A stretch of 64,000 bases of DNA from Rhodothermus marinus (GTDB taxonomy: Bacteria > Bacteroidota > Rhodothermia > Rhodothermales > Rhodothermaceae): positions 2,153,890 through 2,217,889 of the forward strand of contig NZ_AP019797.1 in the NCBI RefSeq assembly GCF_009936275.1, written 5' to 3'. Below, piece by piece: positions 11,076 to 20,633 of this stretch (within the stretch, counting starts at the first letter, position 1; the number at the start of each line of letters is the position of its first letter). The notes under the pieces were generated by a model, which worked only from the letters and a program-made list of their open reading frames with translations, had not been told where the DNA came from and searched no databases. The position numbers and the translations under genes are program-made.

Positions 11076-13652
11076 TCACTTCGAGCGGCGACGGCGGCCC
11101 CGCGTCTTTCCTTTTCGGCCGGCCTTTTCTTCCAGCAGGGCCAGCGCCTCTTCCAGCGTGACGGCTTCGGGCGCGCGTCCCTCGGGGAGCGAAGCGTTCG
11201 TGCGACCGTGCTTCACGTAAGGTCCGTAGCGGCCTTCCCAGACCTCCACCGGCTCGCCGGTCTCAGGATGCGTCCCCAGCACGCGGAGCGGCCGGCTCCT
11301 TGCTTCTTTTTCGGCCAGCAGTTCCAGTGCCCGCTCCAGATCGATCGTGAACACGTCGTCTTCTTCCTTGAGCGAGGCGAACGTCCGCCCGTGCTGCACA
11401 TAGGGCCCGTAGCGGCCGATGCCCACCAGTACGGGCTGGCTGGTCTCGGGATGCGTACCCAGCGTGCGCGGTAGTTTCAGCAGGGCCAGCGCCTTCTCCA
11501 GATCCACCACGGCCGGCTCCATGCCCGGCGGCAGCGCCACCCGCTTCGGCTTGCCGGCCTGTTCGTCGTCGCCGAGCTGCACGTAGTAGCCGTAGGGGCC
11601 TCGCCGGAGCAGCACCGGCTGCCCGCTTTCCGGATCGATCCCCAGCACCCGGTCTTCGATCTGTCCTTCCCGCAGGATCTGCTCCAGCTTCTCGCGGGTC
11701 ACGTCGCCGGGCGCCAGATCGGCCGGCAGCGAGGCGGTTACGATCTGCCCGTCCACCGGCCCCTCGACGTACGGCCCGTACTTGCCCACGCGCACCACGT
11801 AGGGCTCCCACTGCGGGAAGCGAATCGTCGAGACCTCGCGGGGATCCACACGTCGCAGCGCCTCGTCGATCATGCGTTCGAGCCCCTCTTCGCCCTGATA
11901 GAACTGGCGCAGGTAGGGCACCGTCTTCTGGCGGCCCCGGGCGATCTCGTCAAGTGCCTCCTCCATCTGGGCCGTAAAGCCCAGGTCCACCAGCTTTTCG
12001 AAATAGGCTTCCAGCAGGTTGTTCGTGGCGAAGGCCATGAACGTGGGCACGAGCTGGTTGCCGCGCCGCACGGCGTAGCCGCGCTGCAGGATGGTGTCGA
12101 TGATCGTCGCGTAGGTGCTCGGCCGACCGATCCCTTCCTGCTCGAGCGTCTTGACCAGCGTGGCCTCGGTGTAGCGAGCCGGCGGGCGCGTCTCGTGCCG
12201 CTGGGGTTCGACCTGTACGCAGCGGGGCCGGTCGCCTTTTTTCAGCGGTGGCAGCGGCTGGTCGCGGTCTTCGAGGGCGGCCTCCGGATCGTCGCTCCCT
12301 TCGACGTAGGCCCGGAAGAAGCCCGGAAACTCGATGGTCCGACCCGAGGCGCGGAAGCGGGCGATCGGCTCCCGGTCGCCGGCCTCCAGGTGCACCGTCA
12401 GCAGCCGCAAGCGCGCATCGGCCATCTGCGAGGCCACCGTACGCTTCCAGATCAGGTCGTACAGCGCCGCGTCGATGCCGGTCAGGCCCAGCTCCTCGGC
12501 CGTCTTCATCTCGCGGCCGGCGGGCCGAATGGCCTCGTGCGCTTCCTGCGCATTGCGGACGCGGCTCTGATACTGGCGGGGTTGGGGACTCAGGTACTCC
12601 CTGCCGTAGCGCTCGACGATGGTTCGACGGCTGGCTTCGATGGCCTCCTGCGACAGGTGGGTCGAGTCGGTGCGCATGTAGGTAATGTAGCCCTGCTCGT
12701 AAAGTCGCTGGGCGATCTGCATGGTCTGCCGCGCCGAAAGCCCCAGCTTGCGGCTGGCTTCCTGCTGGAGCGTCGAAGTGATGAACGGCGGCGCGGGCGA
12801 ACGGGTCACGACCCGTTCTTCGACGTCGGCCACTACCCAGCCTTCGTGACGGAGCCGCTCGGCCAGCTCGTGGGCCTGCGCCTCGTCGAGCAGGATCACG
12901 TCGCGGCCGGCCACCAGCCCTTCTTTCAGCCGCCCGGTGTGTTCGTCGAAGTCCTTGCCGCCGGCCACCCGAATGCCGCCCACATGCGTCAGCACCGCCT
13001 CGAACGTCTGCCCCTCCTGCTCCAGCAGCGCCTTCAGGTCCCAGTAGGTGGCCGGGACGAACGCGATGCGTTCCTTTTCGCGCAGCACGAGCAGCCGCAC
13101 GGCCGCGCTCTGGACACGTCCGGCCGACAGTCGCGGGGCGATCTTGCGCCAGAGCACGGGCGACACCAGGTAACCCACCAGGCGGTCCAGAATGCGCCGG
13201 GCTTCCTGCGCCTCGACCAGGTTGTAGTCGATGTCGCGCGGATTGCGCAGCGCCTGTTCGATCGCCTCCCGCGTGATCTCATGAAAGACCATGCGGCGGA
13301 CCGGCACCTTCGGTTTGAGCACCTCGACCAGGTGCCAGCCGATAGATTCGCCCTCACGGTCTTCGTCGGTGGCGATGTACAGCTCGTCGGCCTCTTTCAG
13401 CGCCTCTTTGAGCTGCTGCACCACCTTTCGCTTGTCGCGTGGGATCACGTAAAGCGGCTCGAAGTCGCGATCGATGCGCACGCCCAGCCGCGCCCACTCC
13501 TCGTGCTTCAGGTTGGCGGGCACTTCGGCCGCCGAGGCCGGCAGATCGCGAATGTGCCCCATGCTGGCCTCGACGCGGAAGCCGTCCTTCGGCAGAAAAT
13601 TGCGGATGGTGCGTGCTTTCGTCGGCGACTCGACAACGACCAGGCGCTTCAT
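11076..13652 (-). CDS. topA: DNA topoisomerase I (type IA)
   Basis: The enzyme (858 residues) relaxes negative supercoils through a transient 5'-phosphotyrosine link. The start at 13652 gives [16 protein letters not shown], the normal TopA N-terminus. The longer open frame upstream runs through a terminator and a repeat and is not coding. The Toprim domain (residues 1-130) has ATDEDREGE. The type IA core follows with the catalytic Tyr325 in [10 protein letters not shown]. The C-terminus carries four copies of the cysteine-free crypto-Toprim repeat ([38 protein letters not shown]) and ends in a basic tail ([10 protein letters not shown]). There are no zinc-finger CxxC pairs, as is usual for this subgroup. 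Confidence 0.96.
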   Translation of the reverse strand: MKRLVVVESPTKARTIRNFLPKDGFRVEASMGHIRDLPASAAEVPANLKHEEWARLGVRIDRDFEPLYVIPRDKRKVVQQLKEALKEADELYIATDEDREGESIGWHLVEVLKPKVPVRRMVFHEITREAIEQALRNPRDIDYNLVEAQEARRILDRLVGYLVSPVLWRKIAPRLSAGRVQSAAVRLLVLREKERIAFVPATYWDLKALLEQEGQTFEAVLTHVGGIRVAGGKDFDEHTGRLKEGLVAGRDVILLDEAQAHELAERLRHEGWVVADVEERVVTRSPAPPFITSTLQQEASRKLGLSARQTMQIAQRLYEQGYITYMRTDSTHLSQEAIEASRRTIVERYGREYLSPQPRQYQSRVRNAQEAHEAIRPAGREMKTAEELGLTGIDAALYDLIWKRTVASQMADARLRLLTVHLEAGDREPIARFRASGRTIEFPGFFRAYVEGSDDPEAALEDRDQPLPPLKKGDRPRCVQVEPQRHETRPPARYTEATLVKTLEQEGIGRPSTYATIIDTILQRGYAVRRGNQLVPTFMAFATNNLLEAYFEKLVDLGFTAQMEEALDEIARGRQKTVPYLRQFYQGEEGLERMIDEALRRVDPREVSTIRFPQWEPYVVRVGKYGPYVEGPVDGQIVTASLPADLAPGDVTREKLEQILREGQIEDRVLGIDPESGQPVLLRRGPYGYYVQLGDDEQAGKPKRVALPPGMEPAVVDLEKALALLKLPRTLGTHPETSQPVLVGIGRYGPYVQHGRTFASLKEEDDVFTIDLERALELLAEKEARSRPLRVLGTHPETGEPVEVWEGRYGPYVKHGRTNASLPEGRAPEAVTLEEALALLEEKAGRKGKTRGRRRRSK

Positions 13653-13674
13653 AACGATCGGGCTGCTTCCGTAC

Positions 13675-13704
13675 AAAAAACCGCCCGGCGATCGGACCGG
13701 GCGG
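13675..13704 (-). terminator. Rho-independent terminator upstream of topA, downstream of the toxin gene
   Basis: On the minus strand CCGCCCGG pairs with CCGGGCGG and is followed by a run of six T (complement of 13675-13680). It would end transcripts from the toxin-antitoxin pair before topA, or act on transcripts that enter topA. Confidence 0.8.
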
Positions 13705-13710
13705 GCAGTC

Positions 13711-13746
13711 TCACGCCTACCGGCAGGCAACGTTCCAGAAAGGGGC
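13711..13746. repeat. 36-bp direct repeat, left copy, flanking the toxin-antitoxin pair
   Basis: The copy starts TCACGCC and ends with a 25-base core (13722-13746) beginning GGCAGGCAACGTTCCAG. The core is identical to that of the copy at 14344-14379; over the whole 36 bases three positions differ. The repeat ends two bases from the toxin stop codon. Confidence 0.9.
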
Positions 13747-13748
13747 AC

Positions 13749-14081
13749 TCAGACCAGAAGCAAGATACCCATTGTTTCGCTCTGCACAAGCTCCACCACG
13801 AGTTCGTAGTTTCGGCGCAGGATTTCCTCAATTTCACGAGTAGAGCAGTTACCACGTCCGATCCAGACCACCTTGGGGGGAACGCCGTAAAGCGTACTCA
13901 TTTCGGCAAAATCAGCGTCTTTGCTTACAAGCACATAGCCATGACCCCGAGCGAACTCCCACACCTCAACATCCAACGCCCGATCCAATCCCACCTCAGA
14001 GACATGCGCGGACCCGGGATAGCAGTCGGCAAGTCGGGCAACCAGGCGCGGCGAAAGATTCTGGTCAAACAGCAGCTTCAT
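13749..14081 (-). CDS. DUF5615 PIN-like toxin
   Basis: The 110-residue protein begins MKLLFDQNLSPRLVARLADC, with Asp6 in the FDQNLS motif, and contains YVLVSKDADFAEMSTLYG. These are the acidic motifs of the DUF5615/Mut7-C-related PIN-like nucleases, the toxin half of DUF433/DUF5615 modules. RNase activity is inferred from the family. The gene overlaps the antitoxin stop by four bases (ATGA), so the two are made together. Counted base rows in this region are 50-55% GC, against 67% in a counted row of the neighbouring fadE gene, suggesting acquisition. Confidence 0.88.
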   Translation of the reverse strand: MKLLFDQNLSPRLVARLADCYPGSAHVSEVGLDRALDVEVWEFARGHGYVLVSKDADFAEMSTLYGVPPKVVWIGRGNCSTREIEEILRRNYELVVELVQSETMGILLLV

Positions 14082-14302
14082 GCAGGAGCCATCAGTGTGT
14101 GCCGTTCACGAGCCGCCGCATATTCCAGACAGGCCAGAATGTCTTCCTTTGTCAGATAGGGAAAGTCTTCCAGAATCTCGTCGTACGACATACCCGAGGC
14201 CAGATAGCTGAGCACGTCATAAACGGTAATCCGCATGCCACGAATGCAGGGCTTACCGCCGCGCTTGCCGGGTTCGATGGTAATACGATCCAGATAACGC
14301 AT
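14078..14302 (-). CDS. DUF433 antitoxin
   Basis: The 74-residue protein begins MRYLDRITIEPGKRGGKPCI and contains GMRITVYDVLSYLASGMS, the usual DUF433 start, followed by a helix-turn-helix-like segment (SYDEILEDFPYLTKEDILAC). A GTG 45 bases upstream would add 15 residues but would lie inside the flanking direct repeat. The ATG at 14302 is preferred because it gives the family's normal N-terminus. It should neutralise the DUF5615 toxin and probably represses its own promoter. Confidence 0.88.
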   Translation of the reverse strand: MRYLDRITIEPGKRGGKPCIRGMRITVYDVLSYLASGMSYDEILEDFPYLTKEDILACLEYAAARERHTLMAPA

Positions 14303-14343
14303 TGCTGACTTGGAGCACGGTTGATCAGCAGACATTTTGTTAT

Positions 14344-14379
14344 TCACGCCCGCTGGCAGGCAACGTTCCAGAAAGGGGC
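14344..14379. repeat. 36-bp direct repeat, right copy, flanking the toxin-antitoxin pair
   Basis: This is the second copy of the repeat at 13711-13746, in the same orientation, with the 25-base identical core at 14355-14379. It ends 16 bases before the A-run of the fadE terminator (minus strand) and starts 41 bases beyond the antitoxin start codon. Confidence 0.9.
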
Positions 14380-14395
14380 GTGCCGGCAGCGCAAG

Positions 14396-14423
14396 AAAAA
14401 AAAGGACCGGCCGAGGCCGGTCC
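14396..14423 (-). terminator. Terminator of the beta-oxidation operon
   Basis: On the minus strand GGACCGGCC pairs with GGCCGGTCC around a tiny loop and is followed by eight T (complement of 14396-14403). It lies 23 bases after the end of the fadE-like gene. Confidence 0.92.
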
Positions 14424-14446
14424 CCTGCGGTGCCTGCTGCGTGCGG

Positions 14447-16951
14447 TTACGACTCGGTCGCGACCGCCTCGCGGCTGCCGTCGCCGGCCGCTTCGATGCC
14501 GGCCGGCGGCGCATTGTAGTAGCGCCGGTATTCTTCGAGCGTGAAGGCATCGACCTGGATGGCATCCCAGCGGGCCGCTTCGGCCTCCTGGATAAGGCCA
14601 GCTTCCTCGGCCGTGATGATGCCTTTTTCGACGGCCTGGCGCACGAGCTGCTCCGGCCGCGCCTTGGGCAGCTCGCCCCGTTTGACGGCCGCATAGATTT
14701 TCCTGAGCAGCTCGTCTTCCTGGTAGGCCAACTGGAAAGCCCGCTCCAGGCGGCCGAGCGCCTCGTTCGGATCGGACGGTACGTACATGCCGGCCGTCAT
14801 GCGCTCCCGCTGCTCGCCCGGCGTCAGCATGAGCTGAGCCACCCGATGCCCCAGCCGGTCCGAAGGCGGCGCGCTCAGGCGGTTCAGACGCGACCACCAG
14901 GCGGCCGGTCCGCGCAGGAACCAGGTCAGTCCCGGAATGCGCAGGTTGTCGAACAGACCGTCGAACGCCTGCTGCATCCGGTGGAAGGCGTACTGCATGG
15001 CCCAGTCGAAGAACGGCCGGTCTTCCTCGCGCCGGCCCTCGGCCTCGAAGCGCCGCATGGTGGCCGTGGCCAGGTACATCCAGGAGAAGATGTCAGCAAA
15101 GCGGCCCGTCAGCTTTTCCTTGCGCTTCAGGTTGCCGCCCAGCGCGGCCATGGCCAGATCGGCCAGAAAGGCGAACGAAGCCGAGGCCCAGGCCAGCTTC
15201 CGGGCATAGCGGGCGGCCGGGCCCGAGACGCCCGTACGTGCCAGGCGTCCGCGCGACAGGCTCAGCAGCAGCGCCCGGGCACCGTTGCGCACCACCAGGC
15301 CGACGTGCTTCCAGAAGGCGTCGTCGAACGCCTGCACGTCGCCGCGCTCCAGCGCTGAGATCTCCTTGTAGGCGTAGGGATGGCAGCGGATGGCCCCCTG
15401 CCCGAAGATCATCAGCGTGCGCGTCAGGATGTTGGCGCCCTCGACGGTGATGCCGATCGGCGCGGCGATGTAGCCGTGGGCCAGCAGGTTGCGCGGTCCG
15501 CGCGAAATGCCGTTGCCGCCCAGGATGTCCATGCCGTCGTTGATGGCCTGCCGCCCCAGCTCGGTCGTGTTATACTTCATGATGGCCGAGACGACGGCCG
15601 GCTTGGCACCCCGATCCAGGCCACCGCACGTGTAGACGCGTCCGGCCTCGACCAGATAGTTGAAGCCGCCGATGCGCGCCAGCGGCTCTTCGATGCCCTC
15701 GAACATGCCGATGGGCAGCCCGAACTGACGCCGCACGCGGGCATGCGCCGAAGCGACGCGGTAGATCAGCTTCAGACCGCCCGCCGACGAAGCCGGCAGC
15801 GAAATACCCCGCCCGGCCGCCAGCGACTCCATGAGCATGCGCCAGCCCTTGCCGGCCCACTCCGGCCCGCCGATGATCGCATCGATGGGCACCACGACGT
15901 CATGGCCTTCCACCGGGCAGTTGTAGAAGGGCACGCCCAGCGGATCGTGCCGCATGCCCAGCTTGACGCCCGGCGTACTGGTCGGAATCAGCGCACACGT
16001 GATGCCCAGATCCTCCCCTTTACCCAGCAGGTTGTCCGGGTCCCGGAGCTTGAAGGCCAGCCCCAGCACCGTCGCGATGGCGGCCAGCGTGATGTAGCGC
16101 TTCTGGAAGTTCAGCCGGATGTAGAGCTTGCCGTCTTCACCCCGAAACACGACGCCGCTGGCCTGGATGGCCCCGGCGTCAGACCCGGCTCCGGGTTCGG
16201 TCAGCGCGAAGGCGGGAATTTCCTCGCCCCGGGCCAGTCGGGGCAGGTAGTAGTCGCGCTGTTCCTGCGTGCCGTAGTGGATGAGCAGTTCGGCCGGACC
16301 CAGCGAGTTGGGCACCATCACCGTCGTGGCCAGCGGCCCACAGCGCGACGACAGCTTCTGCACGACGGCGCTGTTGGCCAGCGACGAAAAGCCCAGCCCG
16401 CCGTATTCTTTCGGGATGATGATGCCCAGGAAGCCTTTCTCCCGGATGAACTGCCACACCTCCGGCGGCAGGTCCCGCCAGCGCCAGACGTCCCAGTCGT
16501 TCACCATCCGGCAGAGTTCCTCGACAGGCCCTTCCAGAAAGGCCCGCTCCTCCTCGGTAAGCGACGGGTAGTTCGTCTCGCGAAGCAGCCGGTTGAAGTT
16601 CGGCTTACCGGCGAACAGCTCGCCCTCGACCCAGACGGTGCCGGCTTCGATGGCCGTGCGCTCGGTATCGGAGATCTTCGGCAGAAAGCCGGAGGCCCGC
16701 ATGAAGGCCATGAGCGGTCTGGAGACGAGCGTCCGCCGCAGCGGCTTCAGGTTGAAGACGACGGCCAGCACGCCGAAGACCACCCAGAGCCAGAGCGGTG
16801 CCCCCACGCCGTAGAGTACGACGGCCGTCGCCAGCGTCCAGAGTCCGAGCGGTGCGCCCGTGAATGCCAGCGCCAGCGCCACCACAAGCACGCCGAGCAC
16901 GATCCAGCCGGCGCCTACAGGGTCCAGAAAGTGATAAAACGGCAGGTTCAT
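14447..16951 (-). CDS. fadE: FadE-type acyl-CoA dehydrogenase
   Basis: The protein has 834 residues; E. coli FadE has 814. It begins with two or three hydrophobic segments (GWIVLGVLVVALALAFTGAP, LWLWVVFGVLAVVFNL), as in the FadE subfamily, and so is membrane-associated. The flavoprotein core follows (FIREKGFLGIIIPKEYGGLG, PAFALTEPGAGSDAGAIQAS, YRVASAHARVRRQFGLPIGM, GNGISRGPRNLLAHGYIAAP). The long C-terminal domain (DUF1974-type) is present. It catalyses the first oxidation of acyl-CoA. It is the last gene of the operon, 33 bases after the thiolase, and is followed by a strong terminator. Confidence 0.93.
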   Translation of the reverse strand: MNLPFYHFLDPVGAGWIVLGVLVVALALAFTGAPLGLWTLATAVVLYGVGAPLWLWVVFGVLAVVFNLKPLRRTLVSRPLMAFMRASGFLPKISDTERTAIEAGTVWVEGELFAGKPNFNRLLRETNYPSLTEEERAFLEGPVEELCRMVNDWDVWRWRDLPPEVWQFIREKGFLGIIIPKEYGGLGFSSLANSAVVQKLSSRCGPLATTVMVPNSLGPAELLIHYGTQEQRDYYLPRLARGEEIPAFALTEPGAGSDAGAIQASGVVFRGEDGKLYIRLNFQKRYITLAAIATVLGLAFKLRDPDNLLGKGEDLGITCALIPTSTPGVKLGMRHDPLGVPFYNCPVEGHDVVVPIDAIIGGPEWAGKGWRMLMESLAAGRGISLPASSAGGLKLIYRVASAHARVRRQFGLPIGMFEGIEEPLARIGGFNYLVEAGRVYTCGGLDRGAKPAVVSAIMKYNTTELGRQAINDGMDILGGNGISRGPRNLLAHGYIAAPIGITVEGANILTRTLMIFGQGAIRCHPYAYKEISALERGDVQAFDDAFWKHVGLVVRNGARALLLSLSRGRLARTGVSGPAARYARKLAWASASFAFLADLAMAALGGNLKRKEKLTGRFADIFSWMYLATATMRRFEAEGRREEDRPFFDWAMQYAFHRMQQAFDGLFDNLRIPGLTWFLRGPAAWWSRLNRLSAPPSDRLGHRVAQLMLTPGEQRERMTAGMYVPSDPNEALGRLERAFQLAYQEDELLRKIYAAVKRGELPKARPEQLVRQAVEKGIITAEEAGLIQEAEAARWDAIQVDAFTLEEYRRYYNAPPAGIEAAGDGSREAVATES

Positions 16952-16984
16952 GATCCCTCCGTTGTATGGTTGGCGGTTATCGCC

Positions 16985-18172
16985 TCAGCGTTGCAGGTTT
17001 TCGATGATGCCGGCGGCCCCCATGCCACCGCCCACGCACATCGTGCAGAGGCCGTAGCGTCCGCCCCGCCGCCGCAGTTCATAGAGCAGCGTGGCGGTCA
17101 GCTTGGCGCCCGTGCAGCCGAGCGGGTGCCCCAGCGCAATGGCGCCGCCGTTCACGTTTACCTTTTCCTCGTCGAGCCCCACTTCGCGGATGACGGCCAG
17201 CGCCTGCGCGGCAAAGGCTTCGTTCAGTTCGATCAGGTCGATGTCGTCGAGCGTCAGGCCGGTCTGTTTGAGCACCTTGCGGATGGCCTCGACGGGACCG
17301 ATGCCCATGATCTCAGGCGGCACGCCGGCCAGCGCAAAGCCGATGAGCCGCCCCATGGGCTCGACGCCCAGCTCCTTCACCATGCGCTCGCTCATGACCA
17401 CGGCCGCGGCCGCACCATCCGACTTCTGCGAGGCATTGCCCGCCGTCACGGTCCCGTTCACCTTGAAGACGGGCCGCAGTGCAGCCAGCGCCTCCAGGCT
17501 CGTATCGCGGCGCGGCCCTTCGTCCACGCGGAATTCCTTCTCGACGGTGCGCGTCTGGCCGTTCTCGTAGACCACCTCGCGCACCGTGACGGGCACGATC
17601 TCTTCGTCGAACTTGCCGCTGTCGATCGCCTCGATGGCCCGCTGGTGCGAGCGCAGCGCGAAGCGGTCGGCCTCCTCGCGGGTGATACCGTAGCGCTCGG
17701 CCACGTTTTCGGCGGTCAGGCCCATCGACAGGTACACGTCGATGTCGCGCTCGACCAGTTCGGGATCGGGCTGGAAGAAAAAGCCGGTCATGGGCACCTG
17801 GCTCATCGATTCGGTGCCGCCCGCCACGATCACGTCGGCGTGACCGGCCATGATGGCCTGCGTGGCCATGGCAATGGTCTGCAATCCCGACGAGCAGAAA
17901 CGGTTGACGGTGGCGCCGGGCACGCTGTCGGGCAGGCCGGCCTTCTGGGCCACGATCCGGCCCATGTTCATGCCCTGGGGTCCTTCGGGAAAGGCGCACC
18001 CCATGATCACGTCGTCGATCAGCTCCGGCTCCAGCCCTTTCACGCGCCGGACGGCCTCGCGCACGGCGATGGCGCCCAGCTCCTCGGGACGCACGTTGCG
18101 CAGCGATCCTTTGTCGGCCTTGCCGACGGCCGTGCGCACAATGCTGACAATGTATGCTCCGTTAGCCTGCAT
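16985..18172 (-). CDS. fadA: Acetyl-CoA C-acyltransferase (3-ketoacyl-CoA thiolase)
   Basis: This 395-residue thiolase cleaves 3-ketoacyl-CoA to acetyl-CoA and a shortened acyl-CoA. The nucleophilic Cys93 lies in [12 protein letters not shown], the catalytic His in [16 protein letters not shown], and the second Cys in [15 protein letters not shown]. Length and motifs are normal. The gene lies 27 bases after the fused dehydrogenase/hydratase gene and 33 bases before the acyl-CoA dehydrogenase. Confidence 0.95.
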   Translation of the reverse strand: MQANGAYIVSIVRTAVGKADKGSLRNVRPEELGAIAVREAVRRVKGLEPELIDDVIMGCAFPEGPQGMNMGRIVAQKAGLPDSVPGATVNRFCSSGLQTIAMATQAIMAGHADVIVAGGTESMSQVPMTGFFFQPDPELVERDIDVYLSMGLTAENVAERYGITREEADRFALRSHQRAIEAIDSGKFDEEIVPVTVREVVYENGQTRTVEKEFRVDEGPRRDTSLEALAALRPVFKVNGTVTAGNASQKSDGAAAAVVMSERMVKELGVEPMGRLIGFALAGVPPEIMGIGPVEAIRKVLKQTGLTLDDIDLIELNEAFAAQALAVIREVGLDEEKVNVNGGAIALGHPLGCTGAKLTATLLYELRRRGGRYGLCTMCVGGGMGAAGIIENLQR

Positions 18173-18199
18173 GGCAGTTGTCCTTTTCGGTTTCGGGGT

Positions 18200-20611
18200 T
18201 CAGTTGCGCAGTGGTTTGTTGGTCTGCAGCAGGTGCATGATGCGCTCCTGCGTCTTGGGCTGCCCCAGCAGATGCAGGAAGACCTCACGCTCGAGCGCCA
18301 GCAGGTAGTCCTCGGAGACTTCCTGTGGATGGGTCAGATTGCCGCCCGTCATCACGTAGGCGAGCTTCGAGGCCAGATACTGGTCGTACTCGGTGATGAA
18401 GCCGCCTTTGCGGTACTGATCGACGCCCACCATGAGCGCCGCGTAGCCCGGTTTGCCCAGCACCTTGACGCGGGTGGGCTTCGTCGGCGGCTGGTAGCCC
18501 TGCTCCGAAAGCCGGAGCACTTCCTGCTTGGCCACGAAGAGCCGCCGGTCTTCGTTCATGACGATGCGGGCGTGCGGCGGCAGGAAGCCCATGGCCTGCG
18601 CCTGGCGGGCACTGGTGGCCACCTGCGCCATTGCGACGGTCTCGAAGTACTTCTGAATCCAGGGCAGAATCTCGCTGGGATGGCCATGCGGTGCCTGCTC
18701 GGCCGCCTTCACCACCAGCCGTGTGGTGCCCGTGCCGGCCGGAATCAGCCCCACGCCCAGCTCCACCAGTCCCAGATAGCTTTCGGCGGCGGCCACCGGG
18801 TTCGGACAGGCCATCACCATCTCGCAACCACCGCCCAGCGCCCGCTGATGCACGGCCACCACGACGGGCTTCGTGGCGTAGCGGATGCGCTGCATCACCT
18901 CCTGGAATTTCTCCAGGAAGGTCTCCAGCAACTTGAACTCCTGCTGCGCCACGGCCATGACGGCCTCGCCCAGGTTAGCCCCCACCGAGAAGTGCCGCCC
19001 TTCGTTGCCGATGACCATGCCCCGGATGTTCAGGTCGTTTTCGACGCGGTCAAGCACCTCCAGCAAGCCCTCCATCACCCACTGCCCCAGCGCGTTCGCC
19101 TTCGAGCGGAACTCGTAGAGCACCACGCCATCGCCCAGGTCGAGCAGCGCGGCCTCGGCGTTCTGCCAGAGTGTGCGCTTCGGGTCGGCCTTGATCACGG
19201 CCAGCCGGATCTCGTCGGCCGGGATCGGATCGTCCACGTAGCGGCCTTCGACGGGATGATAGACCTGCGGCCGGCCATCTTCCTGACGGTAGAAGGACGT
19301 GGCGCCCTTCTTCGGCATCTCCTCCACCCAGGCGGGCAGCGCATAGCCCAGCTTGCGACAGCCCTCCACCACCTGCTCGAAGCCGAGCGCATCCCAGATC
19401 TCGAAGGGACCCAGCTCCCAGCCAAAGCCCCACCGGATGGCGCGGTCCACGTTGGCCGGGTTATCCGTGATCTCCGGGATGCGACGGGCCGCGTAGGCCA
19501 ACAGATCCAGCGTGGTCGTGCGGAAGAACTCGCCGGCCCGCCCCTCGTCGGCAAAAAGCGCCCGCAGCCGCTCCTTCAGATCCGGAATCGATTTGATGCG
19601 GTCCAGATCGCCCAGGTTGAGCGGCCGCGGCGGCTCGTACTGGCCGGTCTCGGGATTGATCGACTTGATGACGCCGTCTTCTTTCCTGTAGAAACCGGCC
19701 CCGGTCTTCTGACCGAGCGCGCCCTTTTCGACAAGCGTCTCCAAGATTTTCGGCGGCCTGAAGGCCTCGCGGCTCTCGTCGTTGGTGGCCTTCTCGTACA
19801 GGTTACGGGCCACGTCGAGCATGACGTCGAGCCCCACCACGTCGGCCGTGCGGAAGGTGGCCGACTTCGGCCGCCCCACGAGCGTGCCCGTGAGCGCATC
19901 GATTTCCTCGATCGTGTAGCGCCCCTGCTCAAAGAGCGCGATTACCCGCATCATGCCGTAGACGCCGATGCGGTTGCCGATGAAATAGGGCACGTCGTTG
20001 GCCACCACGATCCCCTTGCCCAGGTAAAAGCGGCCGAACCAGGCCACGCGGGCCAGCACCTCGGGGTCGGTGTCGGCCGTGGGGATCAGCTCGAGCAGCT
20101 TCAGGTAGCGGGGCGGATTGAAGAAGTGCGTGCCCAGAAACCGCCGCCGGAACGCCTCGGAACGCCCTTCGGCGATCTCCCGGATGGGCAGGCCGCTCGT
20201 GTTCGTCGAGATGATCGCGTCCTCGCGGGCCGCCTCTTCCACGCGCGCCATCACCTGGCGTTTGATGTCGAGCCGTTCGACGACGGCCTCGATGATCCAG
20301 TCGGCCTCGCCCACCCGGTCGAAGTGCTCGTCGAAGTTGCCCAGCGTGATCCGTTGCTTCGCAGCCTCGTCGAAGAACGGATCGGGCTTCATCTTGAGCG
20401 CCTTCCGGAATTGCTGCTCGACGATTGCGTTTTTCGGTCCTTCCTTGGGCGCAATGTCGAGCAACAGCACTTCGACGCCCGCATTGGCCAGGTGGGCGGC
20501 AATCTGCGCGCCCATCGTGCCAGCGCCCAGCACGGCCGCCTTGCGGAATGGCCGGAAGTGCCAGGGCCGCAGCTCCAGCAGGTTTCGGGGAGTTACCGTG
20601 GTCGTTTCCAT
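18200..20611 (-). CDS. fadN: 3-hydroxyacyl-CoA dehydrogenase / enoyl-CoA hydratase fusion (FadN type)
   Basis: The protein has 803 residues. The dehydrogenase comes first: an NAD-binding GAGTMGAQIAAHLANAGVEV near residue 30, then GTHFFNPPRYLKLLELIP with the catalytic histidine. The crotonase-type hydratase is at the C-terminus (ALGGGCEMVMAC, LVELGVGLIPAG). This order matches FadN of Bacillus and is the reverse of E. coli FadB. It performs the hydration and second oxidation steps of beta-oxidation. Gaps to its neighbours are 22 and 27 bases. Confidence 0.93.
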   Translation of the reverse strand: METTTVTPRNLLELRPWHFRPFRKAAVLGAGTMGAQIAAHLANAGVEVLLLDIAPKEGPKNAIVEQQFRKALKMKPDPFFDEAAKQRITLGNFDEHFDRVGEADWIIEAVVERLDIKRQVMARVEEAAREDAIISTNTSGLPIREIAEGRSEAFRRRFLGTHFFNPPRYLKLLELIPTADTDPEVLARVAWFGRFYLGKGIVVANDVPYFIGNRIGVYGMMRVIALFEQGRYTIEEIDALTGTLVGRPKSATFRTADVVGLDVMLDVARNLYEKATNDESREAFRPPKILETLVEKGALGQKTGAGFYRKEDGVIKSINPETGQYEPPRPLNLGDLDRIKSIPDLKERLRALFADEGRAGEFFRTTTLDLLAYAARRIPEITDNPANVDRAIRWGFGWELGPFEIWDALGFEQVVEGCRKLGYALPAWVEEMPKKGATSFYRQEDGRPQVYHPVEGRYVDDPIPADEIRLAVIKADPKRTLWQNAEAALLDLGDGVVLYEFRSKANALGQWVMEGLLEVLDRVENDLNIRGMVIGNEGRHFSVGANLGEAVMAVAQQEFKLLETFLEKFQEVMQRIRYATKPVVVAVHQRALGGGCEMVMACPNPVAAAESYLGLVELGVGLIPAGTGTTRLVVKAAEQAPHGHPSEILPWIQKYFETVAMAQVATSARQAQAMGFLPPHARIVMNEDRRLFVAKQEVLRLSEQGYQPPTKPTRVKVLGKPGYAALMVGVDQYRKGGFITEYDQYLASKLAYVMTGGNLTHPQEVSEDYLLALEREVFLHLLGQPKTQERIMHLLQTNKPLRN

Positions 20612-20633
20612 GATGCGTTTTCGTGGTTTTTAT

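Noticed and set aside
13653-13748. N-terminal extension of topA
   Set aside because: The extra 32 codons cross a terminator and one of the direct repeats, and the TopA family starts at [10 protein letters not shown].
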